Below, one piece after another: positions 44,695-53,774 of a stretch of 64,000 nucleotides of DNA. Position 1 is the first letter of the stretch. Each line of letters opens with the position of its first letter. The stretch spans positions 496,001-560,000 of the forward strand of contig JAJFHV010000010.1 in assembly GCA_021775415.1 (NCBI GenBank), given 5' to 3'. The position numbers were made by a program, and so were the translations under genes. The notes under the pieces were generated by a model that did no database searches, was not told the DNA's origin, and saw nothing but the letters and a program-made list of their open reading frames with translations. This stretch comes from Hyphomicrobiales bacterium (GTDB lineage Bacteria > Pseudomonadota > Alphaproteobacteria > Rhizobiales > Rhizobiaceae).

Positions 44695-45480
44695 GTGGAT
44701 ACAACGCAATCGACCTTAAATCTGCTTGACGTGAATCAGGAAACCGATTCAAGGAATACAGCATGGGAGGAACCTGATATTTCGGCGATAATGGAGACAA
44801 AAGGCTTTAATGCGCGGGCAATTACCGACAAAATCCGGCGCGCAATTGAAACCGGCACCTATGCAAACGGAGAACAATTGCCGCCCGAGCGGGAGTTGGT
44901 AAATACCTATTCTGCTTCCCGTAGCACCATTCGCAAGGCGCTTAACAATCTTGAAGATTCCGGCCTGGTGGTCAGAAAGGCTGGTAGCGGCACTTTCATC
45001 AATTACACCGGTCCGCCCACACCGGATGTGGAAAGTGTAATAGATCAGATAAGTCCACTACATCTTATTCAGGCAAGAATTGGTGTTGAACGTCAGATGA
45101 TTAGGCTTGCCGTGCTTCATGCAAATCGCCGCGACCTGGATCAAATACAAACCGTTCTGGAGCATATGGAGACGTGCGAGAACGACAAGGATGAATTTTC
45201 CCGCTGGGATACGGAGTTTCACCTGTTGCTTGCCCGGTCTTCGAGAAATCCGTTGCTGGTTCACCTGTATGAACAAATCAACGATGTTCGCTCCCATGCC
45301 CAATGGAGAGCGATGAAGAACCTGGTTCTGACACCAAATCAAATTCGCAGTTACAATGTATTCCACCGGCAAATATTCACCGCACTTGGAAAACGGGACT
45401 CTGTGGCCGCAGTCGAGGCGATATCAGCCCACATGGATCTTGCACGCGATGATTTGATTGGCGCAGAGAGCGGCCTTTGA
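44695..45480 (+). CDS. GntR-family regulator, FadR/FCD type
   Basis: The 261-residue protein has an N-terminal winged helix (about 37-105; AITDKIRRAIETGTYANGEQLP, PERELVNTYSASRSTIRKAL) and an FCD effector domain (about 120-255) with spaced Asp/His ligands (RWDTEFHLLLARSS, YNVFHRQIFTALG, ISAHMDLARDD). It diverges from gmaS across 277 bp that carry two phased ACCAA arrays and one TTGGT-A-ACCAA palindrome. It is the best candidate regulator of gmaS-mgs. The start is uncertain: GTG at 44695 has no clear ribosome site, and ATG at 44791 is the alternative. Confidence 0.85.
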   Translation: MDTTQSTLNLLDVNQETDSRNTAWEEPDISAIMETKGFNARAITDKIRRAIETGTYANGEQLPPERELVNTYSASRSTIRKALNNLEDSGLVVRKAGSGTFINYTGPPTPDVESVIDQISPLHLIQARIGVERQMIRLAVLHANRRDLDQIQTVLEHMETCENDKDEFSRWDTEFHLLLARSSRNPLLVHLYEQINDVRSHAQWRAMKNLVLTPNQIRSYNVFHRQIFTALGKRDSVAAVEAISAHMDLARDDLIGAESGL

Positions 45481-45497
45481 CGGCACACGCCGTTTTA

Positions 45498-45512
45498 TTG
45501 GTTCCAATTGGT
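45498..45512. promoter_or_regulatory. Two phased TTGGT half-sites upstream of glnT
   Basis: TTGGT begins at 45498 and 45508 (ACCAA on the other strand), one helical turn apart, about 150 bp upstream of glnT. The match is to the same motif as the larger arrays. Confidence 0.35.
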
Positions 45513-45661
45513 TCAGAATAAAAATACTCTAATTAATTTCATGTAGGGAATAATTTTTTCCTTGCAGGAATTCTTTCTCTATCCTATCCTATGGCTAGCG
45601 TGCAGGCATAATTGGTTTATGCTGTGCATTTTTATTGTTGGGAACCCACCAGGAGGCATGA

Positions 45662-46969
45662 ATGGCAATTGATCTGGCAAAAATCGCGAAAGCAAAGGGA
45701 ATTAAGTATTTCCTGATTTCGTTCACGGACCTGTTTGGCGTAATGCGCTCAAAACTGGTTCCTGCACCAGCGATTGGCGGCATGGCTAAAGACGGTGCGG
45801 GGTTTGCAGGGTTCGCCTCATGGTTGGACATGACACCTGCCAATTCCGACATGTTCGCTGTACCTGATCCAACCAGTCTCATTCAACTGCCGTGGAAGCC
45901 AGAAGTTGCATGGCTTGCCGCCAATCTCTGGATGGACGGCAAAGAAGTTGAACAAGCACCGCGCAACACGCTGCAACGGGTATGCGATAGTGCGATGAAA
46001 AAGGGCTACCGGCTTAAAACCGGTGTGGAGCCTGAATACTTTTTGATTTCCGAGGACGGTGAAGAGCTTTCAGACCTGAGAGACACCCAGGAAAAGCCTT
46101 GCTACGATCAATCCGCATTGATGCGCCGCTATGATGTTATTTCAGAAATCTGCGACAGCATGCTCAAACTGGGCTGGGGAACATACCAAAACGATCATGA
46201 AGACGCGAATGGCCAGTTTGAAATGAACTGGGACTATAATGATGCCCTGGTCACTGCTGACCAACATGCCTTCTTTAAATACATGGTGAAGGCACTGGCG
46301 GAAAAACACGGGCTACGCGCAACCTTTATGCCGAAGCCCTTTGCACACCTTACCGGCAGCGGTTGTCACGCGCATATCAGTGTTTGGGACAAGACTGGCA
46401 AAAAGAACCTGTTTAATGATCCGAAGGGCGAGCTTGGGGTTTCCAAACTTGGCTACCAGTTCATGGGCGGGTTGATGCACAATGCTGTCGGCATGACTGC
46501 CATCACCAATCCCACCGTCAACTCATATAAACGGATCAGTGGTTCTGCCACCACTTCCGGTGCAACATGGGCCCCTACCACTGTTACTTATGGCGGCAAC
46601 AACCGCACCAACATGATCCGAATTCCTGATGCGGGTCGCTTTGAGTTCCGCCTCGCGGATGGCGCAGCCAATCCGTACCTCTTCCAGGCAGCCTTGCTTG
46701 CAGCCGGTCTTGACGGAATTGCCAACAAGCGTGACCCGGGCAAGCGCGTTGATCTCAACATGTTTGAAGAAGGCCACAAAGTGAAAGGTGCCAAACATCT
46801 TCCGCTGAACCTGCTTGATGCCCTGCGTGAACTTGAGAAAAATTCTTCTCTGCGTGAAGTTATGGGGCACGAAGTGATCGACGCTTTCTTGAAACTCAAG
46901 CACCAAGAATGGCTCAAGTTTACCGCCAGCCTTACTCCCTGGGAACGCGAAAACGTTATTGACTGTTAG
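45662..46969 (+). CDS. glnT: Type III glutamine synthetase (GlnT)
   Basis: The 435-residue length and start (MAIDLAKIAKAKGIKYFLIS) match rhizobial GlnT. Motifs are GVEPEYFLISEDG near 121, NDHEDANGQFEMNW near 178-191, FMPKPFAHLTGSGCHAHISVW near 223-243 and the ATP/glutamate arginine region RFEFRLADGAANPYL near 326. It makes glutamine from glutamate and ammonium in the cytoplasm. AGGAGG ends 5 bases before the ATG. It is followed closely by a DMT transporter and a lyase. Some GlnT-like proteins use other amines, so a role with an alkylamine is possible. Confidence 0.88.
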   Translation: MAIDLAKIAKAKGIKYFLISFTDLFGVMRSKLVPAPAIGGMAKDGAGFAGFASWLDMTPANSDMFAVPDPTSLIQLPWKPEVAWLAANLWMDGKEVEQAPRNTLQRVCDSAMKKGYRLKTGVEPEYFLISEDGEELSDLRDTQEKPCYDQSALMRRYDVISEICDSMLKLGWGTYQNDHEDANGQFEMNWDYNDALVTADQHAFFKYMVKALAEKHGLRATFMPKPFAHLTGSGCHAHISVWDKTGKKNLFNDPKGELGVSKLGYQFMGGLMHNAVGMTAITNPTVNSYKRISGSATTSGATWAPTTVTYGGNNRTNMIRIPDAGRFEFRLADGAANPYLFQAALLAAGLDGIANKRDPGKRVDLNMFEEGHKVKGAKHLPLNLLDALRELEKNSSLREVMGHEVIDAFLKLKHQEWLKFTASLTPWERENVIDC

Positions 46970-46993
46970 TACGGGACAATCCAAAGCGGTCGC

Positions 46994-47908
46994 ATGAGTG
47001 CCTCAACACCTAACATGCGACTGCGGGGATCGTTGTCGATCCTCTTATGCGCAAGTGTTTGGGGCCTGTTTTGGATTCCACTTAGATATTTTGATGAAAA
47101 CGGCGTCCATGGGCTCTGGGCAATAGCGGCTCTTTTGGCTGCCTGCACACTGGTTGCCGTACCCGCTGCAATCTACCAGAAAGAATATCGCCCGGGTGAA
47201 CTCAAGTGGATACTCATTCTTGCCTGGGGCTTTGGCAGTTCGCATGTTTGCTATTTCGCAAGTTTAATCCTCACTGATGTAGTGCGGGCAGTGATGCTGT
47301 TTTACCTATTGCCAATCTGGGCAACGATAGCCTCAAAGCTTTTTTACAACATCACCATCGGGCCACAACGCATGATTGCCATAGCCTTGGCGTTGGCCGG
47401 TGTTTGGCTTCTGCTGGGTGGCGGAAGCTGGCCGATTCCACAAAACCTGGGTGATGTGCTGGCGATTTTTGGTGGAATGTTCTGGGCCCTTGGCCTCACT
47501 ATTATTCGGGACCGTAACGACGTGGGACCACTGGCCGTAACCGGTGCAGCACTTGCCTATGCCTTCGTTTTTGCTGTCGTTCTGGCGTTTGCAATCGCCG
47601 CGTGGCGGCCCTCCCTGGAAACGGCTCCTCCCACGTTTGATGCTCTCACAGCGATAGCAATTCCGATCATTGTATTCGGTATGCTCATTGTCTGGCCAAC
47701 CATGTCTGGTCAGCTATGGGGGGCTCGCTTCATACCTTCTACAACTGCTGCATTGCTGACAATGTCTGAGATTGTGGTCGCAACCATCAGCTCTGCCCTT
47801 TTGATTGGTTCTGACCTCGGTTTGATTGCATGGTCTGGTGGTGGCCTGATACTGGTGGCTATATTCCTGGATCTGTATGCAGGAAACGCGGAGACAGCCG
47901 ATGCCTGA
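46994..47908 (+). CDS. DMT-family transporter (EamA-type)
   Basis: The 304-residue membrane protein has about ten hydrophobic helices in two EamA repeats (SILLCASVWGLFWIPLRYF start; GLIAWSGGGLILVAIFLDLY at the end). It lies 24 bp after glnT and its end overlaps the start of the lyase by 8 bp, so translation is coupled. DMT proteins move amino acids or other small metabolites. Import or export of the lyase substrate is the natural guess from the coupling; direction and substrate are not visible. Confidence 0.83.
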   Translation: MSASTPNMRLRGSLSILLCASVWGLFWIPLRYFDENGVHGLWAIAALLAACTLVAVPAAIYQKEYRPGELKWILILAWGFGSSHVCYFASLILTDVVRAVMLFYLLPIWATIASKLFYNITIGPQRMIAIALALAGVWLLLGGGSWPIPQNLGDVLAIFGGMFWALGLTIIRDRNDVGPLAVTGAALAYAFVFAVVLAFAIAAWRPSLETAPPTFDALTAIAIPIIVFGMLIVWPTMSGQLWGARFIPSTTAALLTMSEIVVATISSALLIGSDLGLIAWSGGGLILVAIFLDLYAGNAETADA

Positions 47909-49400
47909 TGATAAAGTTACTCTTTGCGGTCAGGGCCTCTCAATTGGTGCGCTCTATGAAATCGCACAAGGCAAAACTGTAAGGTCTGATCCGACAGCAC
48001 TGAAGCGGATGGCAAACTCCAATGTGCTGATCCTTGACGCAGTCAGCAATGCCAAACCGGTTTATGGTGTGACGACCGGCCTTGGACCACGCGTGGTTCA
48101 GGCGCTTACACCCGACAAAATCGACGAAATGGTGCTCAATACGGTGCGGGGGCGAGCCCATTCACTTGGCAGACCGTTGTCCCGCGAAATTGTGCGGGGC
48201 GCAATGGCTGTGCGCCTCAATTCGCTCTTGATTGGCGCTTCAGGTGCCAGCCCGAATATCGGCTCCCATATTGAAGCATGTCTCAATGCAGATCTGGTGC
48301 CGGTTGTTGGTGAAACCGCTTCAACGGGTGCAGCCGATTTGCTGTGGGGCGGGACTATGGGATTGGCACTTGTCGGTGAGGGTGCGTTTCTCGGTGAGCC
48401 AGATGGCACTCTTTCAAGCGAAGCAATCAAGCGTGCGGGAATTCCAAAATTGGCGCTTGGACCGCGTGATGGACTGGCGCTTGCCAGTCATTCCTGTTTT
48501 TCCGCTGCCATTGCCGCGATTGGAAATCATCAGTCAGGCGTTCTGTGGAAAAGCGCGCAAACCGCTGCTGCAATGACGCTGGAGGGATTTCGCGGCAATC
48601 TTTCACCTCTTAATCCAGATTTGCTACAAACCAGACCACAGCCAGGTCAGGTGGAAGCTGCTTGTGACCTCTTAGAGCGTCTTAAAGGGTCAACTCTACA
48701 TGAGCCGGGGGCTGCACGACGATTGCAGGATCCTTTGAGCATTCGAAACACCGCTCAGGTGCATGGCAGTGTTTTTGCTGCACTCAAAACGCTTGAGGAA
48801 ACCGTGACCGGTGAAATCAACGGGGCATCCGACAACCCGATCGTCCTACCCGAAACCGGTGAAATCATGTCGGGTGGTGGCTATCTCAATCCGCATCTTG
48901 GCGTAACGCTGGTTGCAACCAATCATGCCCTGGTACACATCTCTGCCCAGATTGCGGCCCGGACTGTCAAAATGCTGAACAGTCGATTTACCGAACTGCC
49001 CAGCGGATTGGTATCTGAAGAGGCGAACTCGGCCGGTCTCGCGCCGGTAACCAAAGCGTGCGAGGCGTTGTGCGCAGAAATTGCGCATTTGGCTTCACCG
49101 CCGCCAGTCTATCCCTCATTTTCCGCCGATGGCGTAGAGGATACGATTACCAATGCCGCCATCCCGGCAAAAGCGTTAATTGAAATCAACCACCGACTAT
49201 CCAGACTTATCGCGATTGAACTGATTGTGGCCGCACAGGCAATTGAGTTACGTGACCTTGGAAAGGGGATTGCCCCGGCACTTCTTCCGGTACTGAAAAC
49301 TGTGAGACAGGTTTCCCCACGCGTAACCAGTGATCGTTCCATGACGCGTGATATTGAAATGCTTGCCGGAATTCTTTCAAACAATGCACTTCAGGCGTAG
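47901..49400 (+). CDS. Histidine ammonia-lyase homologue lacking the MIO serine; candidate trimethylamine-releasing lyase
   Basis: The 499-residue protein is homologous to HutH along its length (YGVTTGLG with Y55; IGASG at 112-115; EINGASDNPIVLP; SGGGYLNPHLG). The MIO-forming motif SVGASGDL of the true HutH in this window is here STGAADL (141-147): one residue shorter and with no serine, so the electrophilic cofactor should not form. From memory, ergothionases, which eliminate trimethylamine from ergothioneine, are HAL relatives of about this size and need no such activation because the leaving group is quaternary. Placement beside hut and in a TMA window fits hercynine or ergothioneine as substrate. 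ATG at 47901 overlaps the transporter gene. Confidence 0.7.
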   Translation: MPDDKVTLCGQGLSIGALYEIAQGKTVRSDPTALKRMANSNVLILDAVSNAKPVYGVTTGLGPRVVQALTPDKIDEMVLNTVRGRAHSLGRPLSREIVRGAMAVRLNSLLIGASGASPNIGSHIEACLNADLVPVVGETASTGAADLLWGGTMGLALVGEGAFLGEPDGTLSSEAIKRAGIPKLALGPRDGLALASHSCFSAAIAAIGNHQSGVLWKSAQTAAAMTLEGFRGNLSPLNPDLLQTRPQPGQVEAACDLLERLKGSTLHEPGAARRLQDPLSIRNTAQVHGSVFAALKTLEETVTGEINGASDNPIVLPETGEIMSGGGYLNPHLGVTLVATNHALVHISAQIAARTVKMLNSRFTELPSGLVSEEANSAGLAPVTKACEALCAEIAHLASPPPVYPSFSADGVEDTITNAAIPAKALIEINHRLSRLIAIELIVAAQAIELRDLGKGIAPALLPVLKTVRQVSPRVTSDRSMTRDIEMLAGILSNNALQA

Positions 49401-50389
49401 CGCAGCTTTTTGACCAACCCCATAGTCCGCGCTTTCTCCAGCATGAATGCGCCCAATGCTATGTCACTGGTTGCCAGACCTCGATGCCAGAACAGAATTG
49501 TTTCATCCGCACTCTCACGTCCCGGCTTCAAACCGGCGACGATTTCACCAATCTCTGCATAAAACGAACTCTCGGTAATCTTGCCAGCATTGATGTGCGG
49601 TCGCAGGGCTCCAAAGGGGCCAGCCATCATTTGTCCGAGGTCATCCATAATGAACTTGTCGAAATGGTCAGTAAAATCCAGTGGCAGAGCGCTCATTGTA
49701 CCGTAAGGGACAACCAGCCCTCCCCTGGGAACCCATTCTGATTTGAACATTGGTTCCGGTTCTGGCAGGCGCGATGCTTCTACCGCAATATCTGCTCCAT
49801 CCAGGCAAGATTCCCAATCTTCGGTTGTGACTACCTGCTTACCGAGATCCTGGCTCAAACGTTCTGCAAAAGCGTTCCGGCTCTCGGGTCGACGGGAGTG
49901 CACCCGGATTTCATCGAAATCAAACAAATGATCCAGCAACCGCACATTCCAATAGGCAGTTCCCCGCGCACCAATGTGACCAAGACGTTTCGGGTTTTCA
50001 GGCGCCAGATGTTTTGCGCCAATCGCAGTCAGTGCACCGGTTCGCATATCGGTAATACCGGCCGCGTCGATCACCGCCTTTGGCATCCCGGTTCGAGGAC
50101 AAAACAGATTGAGCAGCGCCATTTCCGATGGCAGGCCGCTTTTATAATTATCAACAAAGTCACCAACAATCTTGACACCAGCCATATCCAGCGGTGCCAC
50201 ATAACCGCGCAATACATTGAAATGGCCTTTTGTACCGGCATCCGGCTTTAGATGCATTCTCGGCTCAATCACGGTTTGACCACGTCCGGATGCATCGAGT
50301 GCGGTCTCAACTGCAGCAATGATCTCGTCATTCGTGAGCGCCAATTCGTGCACTTCCGGTCCGCCAAGATATTCAATGTCAATTTCCAT
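49391..50389 (-). CDS. Ornithine cyclodeaminase / mu-crystallin family protein
   Basis: The 332-residue NAD-binding protein has FNVLRGYVAPLDMAGVKIVGDF near 55-75, DAAGITDMRTGALTAIGAKHLAP near 108-130, and the nucleotide-binding GHIGARGTAYWNVRLLDHLF near 138-157, where the family's GxGxQ appears as GARGTA. It probably reduces or deaminates an imino or amino acid. It is the last gene of hutF-hutC-ocd on the minus strand and its end overlaps the lyase gene by 10 bp tail to tail. Its place in histidine or betaine breakdown is unclear. Confidence 0.8.
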   Translation of the reverse strand: MEIDIEYLGGPEVHELALTNDEIIAAVETALDASGRGQTVIEPRMHLKPDAGTKGHFNVLRGYVAPLDMAGVKIVGDFVDNYKSGLPSEMALLNLFCPRTGMPKAVIDAAGITDMRTGALTAIGAKHLAPENPKRLGHIGARGTAYWNVRLLDHLFDFDEIRVHSRRPESRNAFAERLSQDLGKQVVTTEDWESCLDGADIAVEASRLPEPEPMFKSEWVPRGGLVVPYGTMSALPLDFTDHFDKFIMDDLGQMMAGPFGALRPHINAGKITESSFYAEIGEIVAGLKPGRESADETILFWHRGLATSDIALGAFMLEKARTMGLVKKLRYA

Positions 50390-50407
50390 GACGGTTTCTC
50401 CTACCTC

Positions 50408-51103
50408 TCAAATAACACTGTGCAATCGGTAACCCGGCGCATAAGCGAGGCGAACTTGGGTTACCGGCGCGGTTCCCTGCCAGGTAATCCGCTCAACAAC
50501 AAACAACGCATCACCTTCGTGGGTCCCCAAAAGCTCCGCTTCTTCTTTACTCGCGGAAGCCGCAGAAAAAATGATGTCACCCGATGTAAATGGAGCGTTT
50601 TGGACCAACCACTCATTTGCACTGATGGTTTCCAATTTCGCGTCGAGAATTTTTGGCACTACCTCAAGGCAAACCCAGCGATCTTCATACTGGAATGGTT
50701 GCCCATCGGACAGATGCAGTGCCCGCACATGCAGCATTTTCGAAGTTGCAGATAGTCCAAGCCGGGTGCGAATAACCACTGGTGGCTTGCAGATTTTCCG
50801 TTCAATCAGTGAGTGGCGGTAGATTGCGCCAGAGTTTTCCACCTCCAGACGGGTGAGCGGTATCCGGAATGTTGCCTTACGCTCGGGATGAAGTGCAACA
50901 CGGGTGCCAACCTTGCGCTTTCGATCAAGGATACCATTGTCCGCCAATTCTCTGAGTGCACGGTTGATTGTGGTGCGCGTGCAGCCAAACTCCTTTGCCA
51001 AAAGCGATTCCGCAGGGATTAGTCCGCCGGGTTCCCAAACATGATCATTGATCCGCCGCATCACCTCGGCTTGAACATTTTGATAGGAAACGTTTTCAGC
51101 CAT
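50408..51103 (-). CDS. hutC: Histidine-utilisation repressor HutC (GntR/UTRA)
   Basis: The 231-residue protein has the GntR winged helix near residues 8-75 (EVMRRINDHVWEPGGLIPAE, EFGCTRTTINRALRELADNG) and a UTRA effector domain (about 90-230; RALHLSDGQPFQYEDRWV, VRLAYAPGYRLHSVI at the end). Wholly typical of HutC, which is released by urocanate. It starts 2 bp after the hutF stop. A matching TGTGTAGACA-type palindrome stands between hutF and hutI. Confidence 0.9.
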   Translation of the reverse strand: MAENVSYQNVQAEVMRRINDHVWEPGGLIPAESLLAKEFGCTRTTINRALRELADNGILDRKRKVGTRVALHPERKATFRIPLTRLEVENSGAIYRHSLIERKICKPPVVIRTRLGLSATSKMLHVRALHLSDGQPFQYEDRWVCLEVVPKILDAKLETISANEWLVQNAPFTSGDIIFSAASASKEEAELLGTHEGDALFVVERITWQGTAPVTQVRLAYAPGYRLHSVI

Positions 51104-51105
51104 GT

Positions 51106-52470
51106 TCAGAGCGCATCCACCAACTGGCCCAATACCTTACGATAAGCCTGCGTGATAGCTTCATGATGCTTGTGCTTGCCCTCCCGGACAACATGGCGGC
51201 CCGCTGACCAGACATCGGTTACCAGCTCATCATTTGCAGCAAATATCCAGCTATCCAGAATTTCATCGCCCGAACGGTTTGCAAGATGGATTGAGTTGGC
51301 ATCCAGTGCCACCAGATCAACAAGCTTCCCGACTTCGATTGAACCGGCATCCCGTGCGATGGCCTGTACACTGCCAGCAACTGTTGCTTCATAAAGCCGT
51401 CTGCCGGTTGATTTTTGCGAGGTTGCGAACATGGCCCTGCCCCGGTCCCGCAGGCGTTGGGAGTATTCAAGCGTGCGAAGCTCTTCGGAGACACTGATGC
51501 GGATGTTTGAATCTGAGCCGATGCCAATTTTTCCAACCGCATCGAGATAATTCATTCCATCAAAAATTCCATCCCCAAGGCTGCTTTCGGTGATTGGGCA
51601 AAGCCCGACAACTGCGCCGGTTTTGGCAAGTCCCCTGGTTTCATCCGGAGCCATTTGGGTGCAGTGGATCAGGCACCAGTTCTTGCCGAGTTCATGATTT
51701 TTTAGCAGCCACTCGATCGGGCGTGCGTTCCAAGCGGCTAATATCTCTTCAACTTCGGCGACCTGTTCAGCAACATGGATGTGGAACGGGCCATCTCCTG
51801 CAAGCGAGATCGCAAATTCAAGGCTTTCTGGCGAAACCGCCCGCAGGGAGTGCCCTGCAACGCCAAGCACCGTATCGTCAGGTAAGGCACGGATAGCACT
51901 TGCAGATTTGTCCCATAACTGCTGGTAGGCTTCCGCGCTGTTTCCAAATCGTTGTTGCCCGCCTTCTAGCGGTCGTCCATCGCATCCGCCCTGCTGGTAG
52001 AGTACGGGCAGATGAGTGAGGCCAATCCCCGTTTTACCTGCTGCAGCAAAGATCCGGTTTGAGAGTTCGGCGATATCATCATAGGGACGCCCCGCTGTCT
52101 GGTGGTGAACATAATGGAACTCTCCAACACTGGCATAGCCGGCCTCAAGCATTTCCATCTGGACAAAGGCAGCGATGGCCTCAACCTGATCAGGATTAAG
52201 CGCATCGAGAAACTGATACATCAATTTGCGCCAGGTCCAGAAACTGTCACTCTTGTCCGGTCCGCGGCGCTCAGTTAGACCGGCCATCGCACGCTGAAAT
52301 GCGTGGCTGTGCAAATTGGCATTTGCCGGTAGCAATACTCCAACATCAATTGTTGCGCCGGGCTCCAATTCGGTGATTTCGGAAATCCTGCCATCTTCAC
52401 CGATGGTGAGAGAGAGATTGTCCACCCACCCTGACGGGGTTAAAGCCAACCCGGCATTGATTTTTTGCAT
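51106..52470 (-). CDS. hutF: Formimidoylglutamate deiminase
   Basis: The 454-residue amidohydrolase has NANLHSHAFQRAMAGLTERRG near residues 44-64 (HxH metal site), GEFHYVHHQ, HVAEQVAEVEEI near 205, HCTQMAPDE near 247 and GSDSNIRISVSEELR near 300. HutF turns N-formimidoylglutamate into N-formylglutamate and ammonia, so the organism uses the route that then needs HutG; no hutG is in this window. The ATG at 52470 (MQKINAGLAL) is preferred over a longer in-frame start that would cover the hut operator. Confidence 0.9.
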   Translation of the reverse strand: MQKINAGLALTPSGWVDNLSLTIGEDGRISEITELEPGATIDVGVLLPANANLHSHAFQRAMAGLTERRGPDKSDSFWTWRKLMYQFLDALNPDQVEAIAAFVQMEMLEAGYASVGEFHYVHHQTAGRPYDDIAELSNRIFAAAGKTGIGLTHLPVLYQQGGCDGRPLEGGQQRFGNSAEAYQQLWDKSASAIRALPDDTVLGVAGHSLRAVSPESLEFAISLAGDGPFHIHVAEQVAEVEEILAAWNARPIEWLLKNHELGKNWCLIHCTQMAPDETRGLAKTGAVVGLCPITESSLGDGIFDGMNYLDAVGKIGIGSDSNIRISVSEELRTLEYSQRLRDRGRAMFATSQKSTGRRLYEATVAGSVQAIARDAGSIEVGKLVDLVALDANSIHLANRSGDEILDSWIFAANDELVTDVWSAGRHVVREGKHKHHEAITQAYRKVLGQLVDAL

Positions 52471-52495
52471 TTCGAAAACCTGTGTTTGACAAATT

Positions 52496-52513
52496 ATTAT
52501 GTGTAGACATAAT
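52496..52513. promoter_or_regulatory. HutC operator between hutF and hutI
   Basis: ATTATGT-GTAG-ACATAAT is a perfect inverted repeat with 7-base arms in the 74 bp divergent region of hutF and hutI. TGTxTAGACA is the form bound by HutC. It should let urocanate control both operons. Confidence 0.8.
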
Positions 52514-52544
52514 ATGATTAATCTCAATTAATGCAAGATACCTA

Positions 52545-53774
52545 ATGACCCTTCAAGTCGAAGATATTCCTCCAAATGCAACTCTAACCGGATGCAAAAT
52601 TGCAACTTTGGCAGCCAGCGACAATCCCTATGGGGTGATTGAAGATGGCGCAATTGCGATTGCTGATGGCAAGATTCTCAATGTTGGCGAAGCGGCTGCG
52701 ATGGAAGCAAAGCATGCCGAACTACCAAAAATTGACATGGAAGGACGGCTTGTAACCCCGGGTTTAATCGATTGCCATACCCACGTGGTTTTTGGCGGTG
52801 ACCGTGCGCGTGAGTTCGAGATGCGGCTCGAAGGTGCCTCCTATGAGGCGATTGCCCGCGAAGGCGGCGGAATCGTTTCGACCGTAAAGGCTACCCGCAC
52901 CACATCAGAAGAGGAGCTGTTGGCGAGTGCGCTGAAGCGTGTGGATGCGCTGATCAGCGAAGGGGTAACCACCATTGAGATCAAGTCCGGTTATGGTCTC
53001 GACATTGAGAGCGAACTCAAAATGCTTCGAGTGGCGCGAGAAATTGGCAAGGTCCGACCAATCCGGGTCAAAACCTGTTACCTCGCTGCCCACGCGCTGC
53101 CACCTGAATACAAGGACCGGGCGAAGGATTACATCAACGACGTTTGCATTGCGGGTTTGAAGGCCGCATTTGACCAAGGTCTTGTGGATGCGGTGGATGG
53201 ATTTTGCGAGGGTATCGCGTTTTCACCGGAAGAAATTGAGCCGCTGTTCAAAGAAGCCCGTAATCTCAACATTCCGGTCAAGCTTCACGCAGAGCAGCTT
53301 TCCAATCTGGGTGGTGCCAAGCTTGCCGCGCAATACAATGCGCTGTCAGCCGACCATCTGGAGTACCTTGATGAATCCGGGGTCAAAGCAATGGCTGATG
53401 CGGGTAGCGTTGCTGTCATCCTGCCTGGTGCATTTTACACTTTGCGTGAAACACAGGCGCCGCCGATTGAACTGTTTCGCAAGCACAATGTAGCGATGGC
53501 AATCGCTACGGACTGCAATCCCGGCTCGTCGCCTCTTTCGTCAATCCAGACCACCATGAACATGGTGTGCACACTTTTCCGGATGACACCGGAAGAGGCG
53601 CTTATCGGGGCAACCCGTAATGCGGCTCGAGCCCTTGGTCTTTCAGACACCGGCGTGATTTCCAAAGGCATGCGTGCTGATCTGGCGATATGGGATTTGG
53701 ACCACCCGCGTGAACTGTCCTATTGGACAGGGATGAACCCCCTACATTGCAGACTGTTTGGAGGCACTTCATGA
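52545..53774 (+). CDS. hutI: Imidazolonepropionase
   Basis: The 409-residue amidohydrolase has [20 protein letters not shown] near 74-93 (metal HxH), EIKSGYGLD near 147, [15 protein letters not shown] near 248 and [13 protein letters not shown] near 318. It opens imidazolone propionate to formimidoylglutamate. It is the first gene of hutI-hutH-hutU; its stop overlaps the hutH start in ATGA. The upstream HutC palindrome lies about 30-50 bp before the start. Confidence 0.93.
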   Translation: MTLQVEDIPPNATLTGCKIATLAASDNPYGVIEDGAIAIADGKILNVGEAAAMEAKHAELPKIDMEGRLVTPGLIDCHTHVVFGGDRAREFEMRLEGASYEAIAREGGGIVSTVKATRTTSEEELLASALKRVDALISEGVTTIEIKSGYGLDIESELKMLRVAREIGKVRPIRVKTCYLAAHALPPEYKDRAKDYINDVCIAGLKAAFDQGLVDAVDGFCEGIAFSPEEIEPLFKEARNLNIPVKLHAEQLSNLGGAKLAAQYNALSADHLEYLDESGVKAMADAGSVAVILPGAFYTLRETQAPPIELFRKHNVAMAIATDCNPGSSPLSSIQTTMNMVCTLFRMTPEEALIGATRNAARALGLSDTGVISKGMRADLAIWDLDHPRELSYWTGMNPLHCRLFGGTS

